Shown piece by piece: positions 36,747 through 46,909 of a stretch of DNA of 64,000 bases; positions within the stretch are counted from its first letter, which is position 1; every line of letters starts with the position of its first letter. This DNA comes from Citrobacter amalonaticus. GTDB lineage: Bacteria; Pseudomonadota; Gammaproteobacteria; Enterobacterales; Enterobacteriaceae. The DNA lies in contig NZ_CP014015.2 in the NCBI RefSeq assembly GCF_001559075.2, positions 3,906,001 through 3,970,000 on the forward strand, given 5' to 3'. The notes under the pieces are model-generated. The model made no database searches. It was given only the letters and a program-made list of their open reading frames with translations, and was not told where the DNA came from. The position numbers were made by a program, and so were the translations under genes.

Positions 36747-37820
36747 TTAGCGGGAATAACCAACGGCTTGCGGGCGAGAAGGGGGAGAGAAGAGGATATC
36801 GCCGAACAGGCCCTGCGACACTTTACGTACGGCAAGGCCCAACAGCGTGCACACCAACAGACTGGCAAACGGATAGACCAGCAACAGGGTTAGTTCCAGT
36901 TCGGGGGACCAGACGGTGGCATTGATTTGCGGGATCAGCAGCAGGCTGAACGCCTCGACCAGAATGCGATGCGTGGTATAAATCGCGATAGTATTCGAAC
37001 CGATCACGTTAAGCAGACTGGATTCACGCATGCCGAAGCGCTGCTCGTACTGATAAAATAGCTTCATGATCAGCACGATAGAGACCAACGACAGCAGCAA
37101 TGAGACGTTAAACAGCCATGCCGCGATAGCCAGCACGAAGGCGGCCGCGCAGGGCAGCGCATAACGGCGCAACGGCACCTCTTTGATCCACGCCATTAGC
37201 GGGACGCCAAACCAGGCGCCGAGGCTGTAATACGGCAGGTTGCGGATCACGCTGTTCATTCCCCACCACGGGGTGGCAATAAAGTTGACCGTCACGCTCA
37301 GTACCACAAACAGGGCGAACAGTGGCGCGGCCCAGCGGCTGAACACTTTACAGATTACGAAATAGACAATGAGCGCATACAGATACCACAGGCTGGTGCT
37401 GGCAGTCAGCATGCCGTGAAGGAACTGGCTAACGGAACCGGCGTAAGCGGCGTTGGACGCATTATGCAGATCGCGTGCCGGCGCCAGCCAGTTGTTCAGG
37501 GCGCTGAGCGCCAGCCACTGGGCTACCCCCCATAGCGCCAGCACCCAGAAAATACTCCAGATCCGCTTGTTAACGCTCTCTTTCCAGCTCACGCTGTCGA
37601 TATAGCGGCGAATCAAAAAGCCAGAGATAAAGAAAAATACCGGCATGCGAAACGGGGCGAGATAGAGATTAAAGTAAACCCAGCATTTCGATAGCAGTGC
37701 CGAAAGGGGCAACTGGAAGTGGGTCAGATGAGGGTAAAAGGTGATGACTGAGTGATAGATGACGACCAGACAGATACATAACCCTTTGATTTGGTTAATC
37801 CATAGTTCTTTCTTTTTCAT
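36747..37820 (-). CDS. ycfT: acyltransferase-3 family inner membrane protein YcfT
   Basis: The 357-residue protein has about ten hydrophobic segments and the acyltransferase-3 N-terminal pattern (WINQIKGLCICLVVIYHSV, with the family histidine). It matches E. coli YcfT, whose substrate is unknown. It lies alone between mfd and the divergent lolC. Confidence 0.9.
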   Translation of the reverse strand: MKKKELWINQIKGLCICLVVIYHSVITFYPHLTHFQLPLSALLSKCWVYFNLYLAPFRMPVFFFISGFLIRRYIDSVSWKESVNKRIWSIFWVLALWGVAQWLALSALNNWLAPARDLHNASNAAYAGSVSQFLHGMLTASTSLWYLYALIVYFVICKVFSRWAAPLFALFVVLSVTVNFIATPWWGMNSVIRNLPYYSLGAWFGVPLMAWIKEVPLRRYALPCAAAFVLAIAAWLFNVSLLLSLVSIVLIMKLFYQYEQRFGMRESSLLNVIGSNTIAIYTTHRILVEAFSLLLIPQINATVWSPELELTLLLVYPFASLLVCTLLGLAVRKVSQGLFGDILFSPPSRPQAVGYSR

Positions 37821-38071
37821 CAGGACAGCGCGCTCGCGTTATTCAACATAGCTTGTGATCCTGCGGGGTGGCCCTGGCGCTGTAATGCGTAACATTCTGT
37901 TTTTTGATTTTTTAAGAAAAGGATCAGGGTCGGCGGGGGCGATATCCTGCGCCTGTCGCGCTGTGGATCCCTTTCCTCTGTGTACTGACGAACACTTACG
38001 GTTCAGGCGTTTACCCATGCGGCTTTCGCTTATATACTCGTGACTTTGCTAACAGCAACCAGACGGATTTC
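37821..38071. promoter_or_regulatory. ycfT-lolC divergent promoter region
   Basis: This 251-bp stretch without a gene must hold promoters for ycfT (leftward) and lolCDE (rightward). A TATACT hexamer (38032-38037) lies 35 bp before lolC and is a candidate -10. Nothing else stands out. Confidence 0.45.
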
Positions 38072-39271
38072 ATGTACCAACCTGTCGCTCTATTCATCGG
38101 CCTGCGTTACATGCGCGGGCGTGCAGCAGATCGCTTCGGTCGCTTTGTCTCCTGGCTTTCCACCATCGGCATTACCCTTGGGGTGATGGCGCTGGTCACG
38201 GTTTTGTCAGTGATGAACGGTTTTGAACGTGAACTGCAAAATAACATCCTGGGGTTGATGCCTCAGGCCATCCTTTCTGCGGAGCAGGGCTCTCTGAATC
38301 CTCAACAACTGCCGGAAAGCGCCGTAAAACTGAACGGTGTCAATCGTATTGCGCCGCTGACAACCGGCGATGTCGTGCTGCAAAGCGCGCGCAGCGTGGC
38401 GGTCGGGGTGATGCTGGGTATCGATCCGGCGCAAAAAGATCCGTTAACGCCGTATCTGGTCAATGTGAAGCAAACAGATCTGCAGCCGGGTAAGTATAAT
38501 GTCATCCTCGGAGAGCAGCTTGCCGGGCAGTTGGGCGTTAATCGTGGCGATCAAATTCGCGTGATGGTGCCCTCGGCCAGCCAGTTTACGCCAATGGGGC
38601 GTCTGCCGAGCCAGCGTCTGTTTACGGTGATTGGCACCTTCGCCGCCAACAGTGAAGTCGATGGTTACCAGATGCTAACCAACATTCAGGATGCTTCACG
38701 CCTGATGCGCTACCCGCTGGGTAATATCACCGGCTGGCGTCTGTGGCTGAATGAGCCGTTAAAGGTTGACACGCTGAGCCAGCAAACGCTGCCGCAAGGC
38801 ACCAAATGGCAGGATTGGCGCGAGCGCAAAGGAGAATTGTTCCAGGCCGTGCGCATGGAAAAGAACATGATGGGGCTGCTGCTTAGCCTGATCGTGGCGG
38901 TGGCGGCTTTTAATATTATTACCTCGCTGGGTTTGATGGTAATGGAGAAGCAAGGGGAAGTGGCGATTCTACAAACGCAGGGGCTGACGCCACGGCAGAT
39001 AATGATGGTGTTTATGGTTCAGGGGGCCAGTGCCGGGATTATTGGCGCGCTGTTGGGCGCGGTGCTGGGCGCATTGCTTGCCAGCCAACTGAATAATCTG
39101 ATGCCTATTATCGGCGTGCTTCTGGATGGCGCTGCGCTGCCGGTCGCCATCGAGCCGCTGCAGGTTATCGTCATTGCGCTGGTGGCGATGGCCATCGCGC
39201 TGCTGTCTACGCTTTATCCTTCCTGGCGCGCTGCCGCCACTCAACCCGCTGAGGCTTTACGTTATGAATAA
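38072..39271 (+). CDS. lolC: lipoprotein-releasing system transmembrane protein LolC
   Basis: LolC is the LolA-recruiting membrane subunit of LolCDE, which extracts mature lipoproteins from the inner membrane. The 399-residue protein has an N-terminal membrane segment (about 25-47), a large periplasmic domain (about 48-265) and three C-terminal segments (MacB/FtsX fold). Its end overlaps lolD by 8 bp. Confidence 0.97.
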   Translation: MYQPVALFIGLRYMRGRAADRFGRFVSWLSTIGITLGVMALVTVLSVMNGFERELQNNILGLMPQAILSAEQGSLNPQQLPESAVKLNGVNRIAPLTTGDVVLQSARSVAVGVMLGIDPAQKDPLTPYLVNVKQTDLQPGKYNVILGEQLAGQLGVNRGDQIRVMVPSASQFTPMGRLPSQRLFTVIGTFAANSEVDGYQMLTNIQDASRLMRYPLGNITGWRLWLNEPLKVDTLSQQTLPQGTKWQDWRERKGELFQAVRMEKNMMGLLLSLIVAVAAFNIITSLGLMVMEKQGEVAILQTQGLTPRQIMMVFMVQGASAGIIGALLGAVLGALLASQLNNLMPIIGVLLDGAALPVAIEPLQVIVIALVAMAIALLSTLYPSWRAAATQPAEALRYE

Positions 39272-39965
39272 GATCCTGTTGCAATGCGACAACCTGTGCA
39301 AACGCTATCAGGAAGGCACTGTGCAGACCGATGTACTGCACGATGTCAGTTTTTGCGTTGGCGAAGGTGAGATGATGGCGATTGTCGGCAGTTCCGGCTC
39401 CGGTAAGAGTACGCTGCTGCATCTGTTAGGCGGGCTGGATACGCCAACTTCCGGCGACGTCATTTTTAGCGGTCAGCCAATGAGCAAGCTCTCGTCGGCG
39501 GCAAAAGCAGAACTGCGTAATCAGAAGCTGGGCTTTATTTACCAGTTCCACCATTTGCTACCGGACTTTACCGCGCTGGAAAACGTGGCGATGCCGCTGC
39601 TGATCGGCAAGAAAAAACCGGCTGAAATCACCGAGCGTGCACGGGATATGTTGAAAGCGGTAGGGCTGGACCATCGTGCCAGCCATCGCCCGTCTGAACT
39701 GTCTGGCGGTGAACGCCAGCGCGTGGCTATCGCTCGTGCGTTGGTGAATAACCCGCGCCTGGTACTGGCAGATGAGCCAACGGGTAACCTTGATGCGCGT
39801 AACGCGGACAGCATTTTCGAGCTTCTGGGCGAGTTGAACCGCTCTCAGGGCACGGCATTTCTGGTGGTGACGCACGATCTTCAACTGGCGAAGCGAATGA
39901 GCCGCCAGCTTGAAATGCGCGATGGTCGCCTGACGGCTGAATTGAGCCTGATGGGAGCTGAGTAA
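39264..39965 (+). CDS. lolD: lipoprotein-releasing system ATPase LolD
   Basis: LolD is the ABC ATPase of LolCDE. The ATG at 39264 gives MNKILLQCDNLCKRYQEG and 233 residues, as in E. coli. Walker A GSSGSGKST (about 43), the LolD-specific Q-loop region FIYQFHHLLPDF, the signature LSGGERQR and Walker B LVLADEPTGNLD are all present. It overlaps lolE by one base (TAATG). Confidence 0.98.
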   Translation: MNKILLQCDNLCKRYQEGTVQTDVLHDVSFCVGEGEMMAIVGSSGSGKSTLLHLLGGLDTPTSGDVIFSGQPMSKLSSAAKAELRNQKLGFIYQFHHLLPDFTALENVAMPLLIGKKKPAEITERARDMLKAVGLDHRASHRPSELSGGERQRVAIARALVNNPRLVLADEPTGNLDARNADSIFELLGELNRSQGTAFLVVTHDLQLAKRMSRQLEMRDGRLTAELSLMGAE

Positions 39966-41209
39966 TGGCTTCGCCTTTATCGTTATTGATTGGTCTGCGC
40001 TTTAGCCGTGGTCGGCGGCGCGGCGGTATGGTTTCGTTAATTTCGGTGATATCTACTGTGGGTATCGCGTTGGGTGTGGCGGTGTTGATCGTCGGTTTAA
40101 GCGCCATGAACGGATTTGAGCGTGAGCTGAACAACCGTATTCTGGCCGTCGTTCCACACGGAGAGATTGAAGCCGTAAATCAGCCGTGGAACAACTGGCA
40201 GGAAGCACTCGACAAGGTACAGAAGGTACCAGGCATTGTCGCTGCGGCACCTTATATCAACTTTACCGGGCTGGTGGAGAGTGGGGCGAACCTACGCGCG
40301 GTGCAGGTAAAGGGCGTTGACCCAAAACAGGAGCGGCGTTTAAGCGCGCTGCCATCCTTCGTGCAAAACCACGCCTGGGATAATTTCAAAGCCGGTGAGC
40401 AACAAATCATTATCGGCAAGGGCGTTGCAGACGCGCTGAAGGTGAAGCAGGGGGACTGGGTCTCCATTATGATCCCCAATTCAAATGCCGATCATAAGCT
40501 GATGCAGCCGAAACGCGTGCGCCTGCACGTTGCCGGCATTTTGCAGTTAAGCGGTCAACTGGATCACAGCTTCGCGATGATCCCGATGGCCGATGCCCAG
40601 CAGTATCTGGAGATGAACAACACGGTTTCCGGCATCGCGCTGAAGGTCAACGACGTCTTTAACGCTAACAAACTGGTGCGTGATGCAGGTGAAGTGACCA
40701 ACAGCTATGTCTACATCAAGAGCTGGATTGGCACCTATGGCTATATGTACCGCGATATCCAGATGATCCGCGCCATTATGTATCTGGCGATGGTGCTGGT
40801 GATCGGCGTTGCCTGTTTTAACATTGTCTCAACATTAGTGATGGCGGTAAAAGACAAGAGCGGCGATATTGCGGTATTAAGAACGCTGGGAGCGAAAGAT
40901 GGCCTGATCCGCGCCATTTTTGTCTGGTACGGTTTGCTGGCTGGACTGTTCGGCAGCCTGATCGGCGTGGTCATTGGTGTGGTGGTTTCGCTACAGCTGA
41001 CGCCAATCATTAACGGTATCGAAACGCTGATCGGCCATCAGTTCCTCTCCGGGGATATCTATTTTATCGACTTCCTGCCATCCGAATTGCACTGGCTGGA
41101 TGTGATTTACGTGCTGGTCACCGCACTGTTGCTGAGTTTGTTGGCGAGTTGGTATCCGGCGCGACGCGCCAGTAACATCGATCCTGCAAGGGTGCTCAGC
41201 GGCCAGTAA
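39965..41209 (+). CDS. lolE: lipoprotein-releasing system transmembrane protein LolE
   Basis: LolE is the lipoprotein-binding membrane subunit paired with LolC. The 414-residue protein has the same FtsX/MacB layout: one N-terminal membrane segment, a periplasmic domain and three C-terminal segments. Order and overlap make lolCDE a single operon. Confidence 0.97.
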   Translation: MASPLSLLIGLRFSRGRRRGGMVSLISVISTVGIALGVAVLIVGLSAMNGFERELNNRILAVVPHGEIEAVNQPWNNWQEALDKVQKVPGIVAAAPYINFTGLVESGANLRAVQVKGVDPKQERRLSALPSFVQNHAWDNFKAGEQQIIIGKGVADALKVKQGDWVSIMIPNSNADHKLMQPKRVRLHVAGILQLSGQLDHSFAMIPMADAQQYLEMNNTVSGIALKVNDVFNANKLVRDAGEVTNSYVYIKSWIGTYGYMYRDIQMIRAIMYLAMVLVIGVACFNIVSTLVMAVKDKSGDIAVLRTLGAKDGLIRAIFVWYGLLAGLFGSLIGVVIGVVVSLQLTPIINGIETLIGHQFLSGDIYFIDFLPSELHWLDVIYVLVTALLLSLLASWYPARRASNIDPARVLSGQ

Positions 41210-41298
41210 CCATAATTGCGTGAGAGATACACAACATCATTCATGTGACCTGAACCGCGGCCGCCTGAAGGATACAGTGTACAAAACAAGGAGCGGCA

Positions 41299-42210
41299 AT
41301 GTATTACGGGTTTGATATTGGTGGGACAAAAATTGCGTTAGGCGTCTTTGATAACGAGCGGAAATTACAGTGGGAAAAGCGTGTTCCCACGCCGCGCGAC
41401 AGCTATGACGCTTTTTTAGAGGCCGTTTGCGGGCTGGTGGCGGAAGCCGACCAGCGATTTGGCGTGAAAGGTTCGGTGGGCATTGGCCTCCCCGGGATGC
41501 CGGAAACCGAAGATGGCACGCTGTATGCCGCGAATGTCCCTGCTGCCAGTGGCAAACCCCTGCGTGCCGATCTTAGCGCGCGACTTGATCGCGACGTTCG
41601 CCTTGACAACGATGCCAACTGTTTTGCCCTGTCTGAAGCCTGGGATGACGAATTCACCCGCTATCCGCTGGTGATGGGCCTGATTCTGGGCACCGGGGTG
41701 GGGGGCGGTTTAATCCTCAACGGAAAACCGATCACCGGGCGCAGTTACATTACCGGCGAGTTTGGTCATATGCGTCTGCCGGTCGATGCGCTCACCCTGA
41801 TGGGGTTCGATTTCCCATTGCGCCGCTGTGGCTGCGGTCAACTTGGCTGTATTGAAAATTATCTGTCCGGGCGAGGATTTGCCTGGTTGTATCAGCATTA
41901 CTATCATCAACCGTTACAGGCGCCTGAAATCATTTCACTGTGGGAGCAGGGCGATGAACAGGCGCGGGCGCATGTTGAGCGTTATCTGGATTTGCTGGCG
42001 GTGTGTCTGGGGAATATCCTGACCATCGTCGATCCGGATCTGGTGGTTATCGGGGGTGGATTGTCGAATTTTACGGCTATTACCACCGATCTGGCGGACA
42101 GATTGCCGCGTCATCTGCTTCCCGTGGCACGTGTTCCCCGCATTGAGCGAGCGCGACATGGTGATGCGGGTGGGATGCGCGGCGCCGCCTTTTTACATCT
42201 TACCGATTAA
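41299..42210 (+). CDS. nagK: N-acetylglucosamine kinase NagK
   Basis: NagK phosphorylates GlcNAc released in murein recycling. The 303-residue ROK-family protein has the phosphate motif DIGGTKIALGVFD at the N-terminus, the catalytic aspartate in DNDANCFALSEAW, and the ROK zinc motif CGCGQLGCIEN. It follows lolE by 89 bp and precedes cobB by 15 bp. Functionally it joins nagZ of the same window. Confidence 0.96.
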   Translation: MYYGFDIGGTKIALGVFDNERKLQWEKRVPTPRDSYDAFLEAVCGLVAEADQRFGVKGSVGIGLPGMPETEDGTLYAANVPAASGKPLRADLSARLDRDVRLDNDANCFALSEAWDDEFTRYPLVMGLILGTGVGGGLILNGKPITGRSYITGEFGHMRLPVDALTLMGFDFPLRRCGCGQLGCIENYLSGRGFAWLYQHYYHQPLQAPEIISLWEQGDEQARAHVERYLDLLAVCLGNILTIVDPDLVVIGGGLSNFTAITTDLADRLPRHLLPVARVPRIERARHGDAGGMRGAAFLHLTD

Positions 42211-42225
42211 TCAAAAGAGGTTGCT

Positions 42226-43047
42226 ATGCTGTCGCGTCGGGGTCATCGGTTAAGTCGATTTCGGAAAAACAAACGCCATCTGCGCGAACGCCTTCGTCAA
42301 CGGATCTTTTTCAGAGACAGAGTGGTACCGGAAGTGATGGAAAAACCAAGAGTTTTGGTGCTTACAGGGGCAGGGATCTCCGCGGAGTCCGGTATTCGTA
42401 CCTTCCGCGCCGCTGATGGACTGTGGGAAGAGCACCGGGTTGAAGATGTGGCGACGCCGGAAGGCTTCGCCCGTAATCCCGCGCTGGTGCAGTCTTTCTA
42501 TAATGCCCGCCGTCGGCAATTGCAGCAGCCTGAAATCCAGCCTAATCCGGCGCACATCGCGCTGGCAAAGCTGGAAGAGGCGCTGGGCGACCGCTTTTTG
42601 CTGGTGACACAGAATATCGATAACCTGCATGAGCGGGCGGGCAACCAGAATATTATCCATATGCATGGCGAGCTGTTGAAGGTGCACTGCTCGCAGAGCG
42701 GGCAAATCCTGGAGTGGACGGGCGATGTGACGCCGGAAGACAAATGTCACTGCTGCCAGTTTCCTGCGCCGCTGCGTCCGCACGTAGTGTGGTTTGGCGA
42801 GATGCCGCTTGGGATGGATGAAATCTATATGGCGCTGGCCATGGCGGATGTTTTTATCGCTATCGGCACCTCCGGACACGTCTATCCGGCGGCTGGCTTT
42901 GTCCACGAAGCGAAGCTGCACGGCGCGCATACGGTTGAGCTGAATCTGGAACCAAGCCAGGTCGGCAGTGAGTTTGAAGAGAAATATTACGGTCCGGCAA
43001 GCCAGGTGGTGCCTGAGTTTGTGGAGAAGTTATTGAAAGGGTTGTAA
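42226..43047 (+). CDS. cobB: NAD-dependent protein deacylase CobB (sirtuin)
   Basis: CobB removes acetyl and succinyl groups from lysines. The 273-residue protein has the sirtuin motifs GAGISAESGIRTFR, TQNIDNLHERAG and HMHGEL (catalytic His) and a zinc site with CHCCQ. As in E. coli, a basic N-terminal extension precedes an internal start (MEKPRVLVLTG at 42337), so long and short forms are likely. Confidence 0.96.
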   Translation: MLSRRGHRLSRFRKNKRHLRERLRQRIFFRDRVVPEVMEKPRVLVLTGAGISAESGIRTFRAADGLWEEHRVEDVATPEGFARNPALVQSFYNARRRQLQQPEIQPNPAHIALAKLEEALGDRFLLVTQNIDNLHERAGNQNIIHMHGELLKVHCSQSGQILEWTGDVTPEDKCHCCQFPAPLRPHVVWFGEMPLGMDEIYMALAMADVFIAIGTSGHVYPAAGFVHEAKLHGAHTVELNLEPSQVGSEFEEKYYGPASQVVPEFVEKLLKGL

Positions 43048-43050
43048 TAA

Positions 43051-43076
43051 AAAGGCCCGGATTTTCCGGGCCTTTT
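43051..43076. terminator. terminator between cobB and potD
   Basis: AAAGGCCCGG / CCGGGCCTTTTT stem-loop between convergent genes with A-run and T-run on the two sides. Confidence 0.9.
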
Positions 43077-43083
43077 TGCTGAA

Positions 43084-44130
43084 TTAGCGTCCTGCTTTCA
43101 GCTTCTGATAATACTCTTCGTAAATCGCGCTGGCGGAACCCACATCGTTCTGCCATTCACCTTTGCTGATGGTTTCTGCATCCGGGTAGAGCGATTTATC
43201 GTTGGCGACTTCCGGACTTAACAGCTTACGCGCCGCCAGGTTTGGCGTCGGATAGCCGATGGTTTCCGCCACTTCTTTCGCCACGTCCGGGCGCAGCAGG
43301 AAGTTGATCAACTTCAGCGCGCCTTCTTTGTTTTTGGCGTTTGCCGGAATTGACAGGCTGTCCATCCAGAAGATCCCGCCTTCTTTCGGCCAGACCACTT
43401 CCAGCGGCGTACCGGCCTGGCGTGCAACGAAGGCGGAGCCGTTCCACACCATCCCCAGATTCACTTCGCCTTCCATATACGGATTCGCCGGGTTGTCGGA
43501 GTTAAACGCAGCGACGTTAGGCATCAGCTTTTTCAGCTCGTTATAGGCCGCTTCAATCTCTTTAGGATCGGTGGTGTTGCCGGAATAGCCAAGTTTACGC
43601 AGCGCCATCTGGAACACTTCGCGCGCGTCGTCGGTCAACAGCAGGCTGCCTTTGTATTCCGGCTTCCACAGGTCAGCCCAACTGGTGACGGTTTTCGGGT
43701 CAATGCTGTCGCTGTTTACGCCAATAGCCGTCGCACCCCAGATGTACGGGATGGAGTAGTCATTGCCAGGATCGAAGGGTTTATTCAGCATCTCAGGATC
43801 GAGGTTGTCAAAGTTGGTTAACTTTGATTTATCGATCTTCTGAATCATGCCCTCTTTACGCATTTTGTCGACGTAATAGGTGGAAGGCACCACCAGGTCA
43901 TATGCGCCGTCTTTGTAAGTTTTGAGCTTGGCATACATGGTTTCATTCGACTCGTAGGTCGAATAGATAACCTTAATGCCGGTCTCTTTGGTGAACTGTT
44001 CCAGCAGTCCTGGTGGAACGTACTCGGTCCAGTTATAGAAATAGAGTGTTTTACTGTCGTCCGCGTGCGCAGCGCCCATTCCCATCGCGAGAGCGCCTGC
44101 CGCGAGCAGGTGGCGTGACCATTTTTTCAT
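43084..44130 (-). CDS. potD: spermidine/putrescine ABC transporter, binding protein PotD
   Basis: PotD is the periplasmic polyamine receptor. The ATG at 44130 gives MKKWSRHLLAAGALAMGMGA, a signal peptide cleaved near AHA-DD, and 348 residues as in E. coli. The polyamine site residues in YFYNWTEY, YESNETMY and MDSL regions are conserved. It is the last gene of potABCD; the frame is open 54 bp further upstream. Confidence 0.97.
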   Translation of the reverse strand: MKKWSRHLLAAGALAMGMGAAHADDSKTLYFYNWTEYVPPGLLEQFTKETGIKVIYSTYESNETMYAKLKTYKDGAYDLVVPSTYYVDKMRKEGMIQKIDKSKLTNFDNLDPEMLNKPFDPGNDYSIPYIWGATAIGVNSDSIDPKTVTSWADLWKPEYKGSLLLTDDAREVFQMALRKLGYSGNTTDPKEIEAAYNELKKLMPNVAAFNSDNPANPYMEGEVNLGMVWNGSAFVARQAGTPLEVVWPKEGGIFWMDSLSIPANAKNKEGALKLINFLLRPDVAKEVAETIGYPTPNLAARKLLSPEVANDKSLYPDAETISKGEWQNDVGSASAIYEEYYQKLKAGR

Positions 44131-44155
44131 TTTAGCGTCCCCTGAGTATCGAACC

Positions 44156-44935
44156 TTAACGGCTCCTGGTTTTATCACGAGCAATCAACTGGCTGGCGAT
44201 GACCATCACCAGCGACAGCACTAATAAAATGGTCGCCAACGCGTTAACTTCCGGAGATACGCCGACCTTGACCATCGAATAGATCTTTAACGGTAGAATT
44301 TCATAGCCCGGCCCGGTGACGAACGACGAAACCACCACATCGTCCATCGACAGGGTAAAGCTCAACAGCCAGCCTGCGGCGACTGCTGGCATAGCTAATG
44401 GCAGAATGATTTTACGCAGGATGGTGATTTCGCTGGCGCCCAGATCTTTGGCCGCTTCCAGCATTCGCACATCAAACCCCTTCAGCCGCGAATAGACCGT
44501 CACAACCACGAAAGGCAGGCAGAAGGTGATATGCGAGAACAGCAGCGACCAGAAGCCCAACTGAATGCCCAGCAGCATAAACAGCACCAGCAGTGAAATC
44601 GCCATCACGATATCCGGCGACATCATCACCACAAACAGCATCCCGCTGACGAACGGCTTGCCGCGAAAACGGTAGCGATACAGCGCCACGGCCGTTAGCG
44701 ACCCGATAGCGGTGGCAAACGTCGCGGAAAAGATAGCCATCGTCAGCGAATGTTGTGCTGCCTGCAGCAGACTGTCGTTATTCATCAGCAGGCCATACCA
44801 TTTGGTGGTAAAGCCCTGCCAGTTGATGCCAAAACGCGAGCTGTTAAAGGAGTTCACAATCAAAATAATGATTGGAATATACAGGTACGCATAGATAGCG
44901 GTCATAAAACCGCCGCGAAGCAGGCGACCGATCAT
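44156..44935 (-). CDS. potC: spermidine/putrescine ABC transporter permease PotC
   Basis: The 259-residue permease has six membrane segments and the ABC permease EAA loop (EAAKDLGASEITILRKIILP). Its C-terminus is about five residues shorter than in E. coli (ends KTRSR). It overlaps potB by 4 bp (ATGA). Confidence 0.97.
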   Translation of the reverse strand: MIGRLLRGGFMTAIYAYLYIPIIILIVNSFNSSRFGINWQGFTTKWYGLLMNNDSLLQAAQHSLTMAIFSATFATAIGSLTAVALYRYRFRGKPFVSGMLFVVMMSPDIVMAISLLVLFMLLGIQLGFWSLLFSHITFCLPFVVVTVYSRLKGFDVRMLEAAKDLGASEITILRKIILPLAMPAVAAGWLLSFTLSMDDVVVSSFVTGPGYEILPLKIYSMVKVGVSPEVNALATILLVLSLVMVIASQLIARDKTRSR

Positions 44936-45789
44936 TCGAGTTCTCCCTTTTTGTTCAGCAGTCGGGAGGCGCGCCAGTAAATCAGCAGCATCAGGCCCAT
45001 CACAATCGTCAGGGTAATGCTGGTTGCGGCGCCAAACGGCCAGTCGCGGATATTGAGGAACTGAACTTTAATCACGTTACCGATCAGCAGGTTTTTCGCG
45101 CCGCCCATCAGATCGGAGACGTAGAACAGTCCCATCGCGGGCAGCATTACCAGCAGGCAACCAGCAATAATCCCTGGCATGGTCAGCGGAATGATGATCC
45201 GAATAAAGGTCTGCAACTTGCTGGCACCCAGATCTTTTGCCGCTTCCAGCAACGGTCTGTCGAGTTTCTCAATGCTGGAATACAGTGGCATCACCATAAA
45301 CGGCAGCAGGATATAGACAAGACCGATAATGACCGCGCTCGGGGTAAACATAATGCGCATCGGCGTATCAATCACCCCGAGCCACAGCAAAAACTCGTTC
45401 AGGTAACCCTTGGTGCTGAGGAAAATTTTCAGCCCATAGATGCGGATCAGCGAGTTGGTCCAGAACGGGACAATCAGCAAAAACAGCAGCAGTGGGCGGA
45501 CTCTCTCTGGCAGTCGCGCCAGAAACCAGGCAAAAGGATAGCCGAGCACGAGGCAGGCGAAGGTGGCGATCAGCGCCATATTCAGCGAGTGCAGCAGCAC
45601 TTCAAAATAGAGCGGATCGAGCAGACGCGCGTAGTTGTCCAGCGTAAAGACCATTTTGACGAAGCTGGCATCGTCGCGGGTCAAAAAGCTGGTGCCAATA
45701 ATCATCAGGTTGGGCAGAAAGACAAACAACACAAGCCAACCGACGATAGTGACAATCACCACATTCTGGAATTTACTTGTGTTCTTCAT
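44932..45789 (-). CDS. potB: spermidine/putrescine ABC transporter permease PotB
   Basis: The 285-residue permease has six membrane segments and the EAA loop EAAKDLGASKLQTFIRIIIP. Its start lies within the last 17 bp of potA, showing tight coupling. Confidence 0.97.
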   Translation of the reverse strand: MKNTSKFQNVVIVTIVGWLVLFVFLPNLMIIGTSFLTRDDASFVKMVFTLDNYARLLDPLYFEVLLHSLNMALIATFACLVLGYPFAWFLARLPERVRPLLLFLLIVPFWTNSLIRIYGLKIFLSTKGYLNEFLLWLGVIDTPMRIMFTPSAVIIGLVYILLPFMVMPLYSSIEKLDRPLLEAAKDLGASKLQTFIRIIIPLTMPGIIAGCLLVMLPAMGLFYVSDLMGGAKNLLIGNVIKVQFLNIRDWPFGAATSITLTIVMGLMLLIYWRASRLLNKKGELE

Positions 45790-46909
45790 CAGCCAGTACG
45801 ACCTCCCAGCTTTCTACCCAGTTAATGGCCATTTTCTGGTCGAGAGAGTGGTCAAAGTCCGGGTCATCTTCGTTGAAGAATTCGCTGACCATCACCATCT
45901 TGCCATTTTCCAGTTCAACCACCGACTCCAGCGTCATGCCTTTATAGTTACGTTCACGGACGTAGCCGATCAGGCCGTCAATGTGGTTGTCGTCGTTGAT
46001 TTCATCCACGCGCAGATCTTCCGGGCGTAGCAGAACGTGCAGTTTCTGCCCTGGCTCAACGGCGAAGTTAACGTAGATATTGCATTCACGGCCTTCAACG
46101 TTAGCACGAACGCGCTGTTCGTCCAGACGCTCGATCACCGTGGCGTTAAACATATTGATTTCGCCAATGAATCCGGCGACGAACAGGTTTTTCGGCTCTT
46201 CGTAAATTTCACGCGGCGTGCCGTCCTGTTCGATGCGCCCATCGCGCATAACGACGATGCGATCGGACATGGTCAGGGCTTCTTCCTGATCGTGCGTTAC
46301 GAATACGAACGTGATGCCGAGCTTACGCTGCAAGGCTTTCAGTTCGTTCTGCATCTGCTTTCGTAGCTTATAGTCCAGCGCGGAGAGGGATTCATCTAAC
46401 AGCAGCAGGCGTGGTTTATTGACCACCGCACGGGCAATCGCCACGCGCTGCTGTTGGCCGCCGGAGAGTTGATGCGGCTTACGTTGGGCAAACTCTTCCA
46501 GTTGCACCATCCGCAGTGCTTCAAGTACGCGCGGAGTAATGTCGGCAGTGGGGGTTCTCTGCATGCGCAAACCGAAGGCCACATTTTCAAAAACAGTCAT
46601 GTGGGGGAATAACGCATAGCTTTGAAAGACGGTATTCACATAACGGTTTTCTGCCGGTACGTGGGTGATATCCTCGTTATCGAGCATGATGTGCCCGGAA
46701 TCTACGGTTTCCAGACCGGCAATCAGGCGCAAAACGGTTGTTTTACCGCAGCCAGAAGGGCCAAGCAGCGTGAGGAACTCGCCATTATTGATTGTCAAAT
46801 CCAGTTCGGAAATGACCTCTTTTCCATCGAAGCTTTTGCTGATACCTGACAAAAGAACCAGCGGTGAAAGCGAACGCGGTTGTTTATTCAATTTTTTACT
46901 CTGTCCCAT
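45773..46909 (-). CDS. potA: spermidine/putrescine ABC transporter ATPase PotA
   Basis: PotA powers the PotBCD importer. The ATG at 46909 (MGQSKKLNKQPRSLSPL) gives 378 residues, as in E. coli; the frame is open 102 bp further. Walker A GPSGCGKTT, signature LSGGQQQR, Walker B LLLDESLSALD and a C-terminal TOBE regulatory domain are present. Confidence 0.97.
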   Translation of the reverse strand: MGQSKKLNKQPRSLSPLVLLSGISKSFDGKEVISELDLTINNGEFLTLLGPSGCGKTTVLRLIAGLETVDSGHIMLDNEDITHVPAENRYVNTVFQSYALFPHMTVFENVAFGLRMQRTPTADITPRVLEALRMVQLEEFAQRKPHQLSGGQQQRVAIARAVVNKPRLLLLDESLSALDYKLRKQMQNELKALQRKLGITFVFVTHDQEEALTMSDRIVVMRDGRIEQDGTPREIYEEPKNLFVAGFIGEINMFNATVIERLDEQRVRANVEGRECNIYVNFAVEPGQKLHVLLRPEDLRVDEINDDNHIDGLIGYVRERNYKGMTLESVVELENGKMVMVSEFFNEDDPDFDHSLDQKMAINWVESWEVVLADEEHK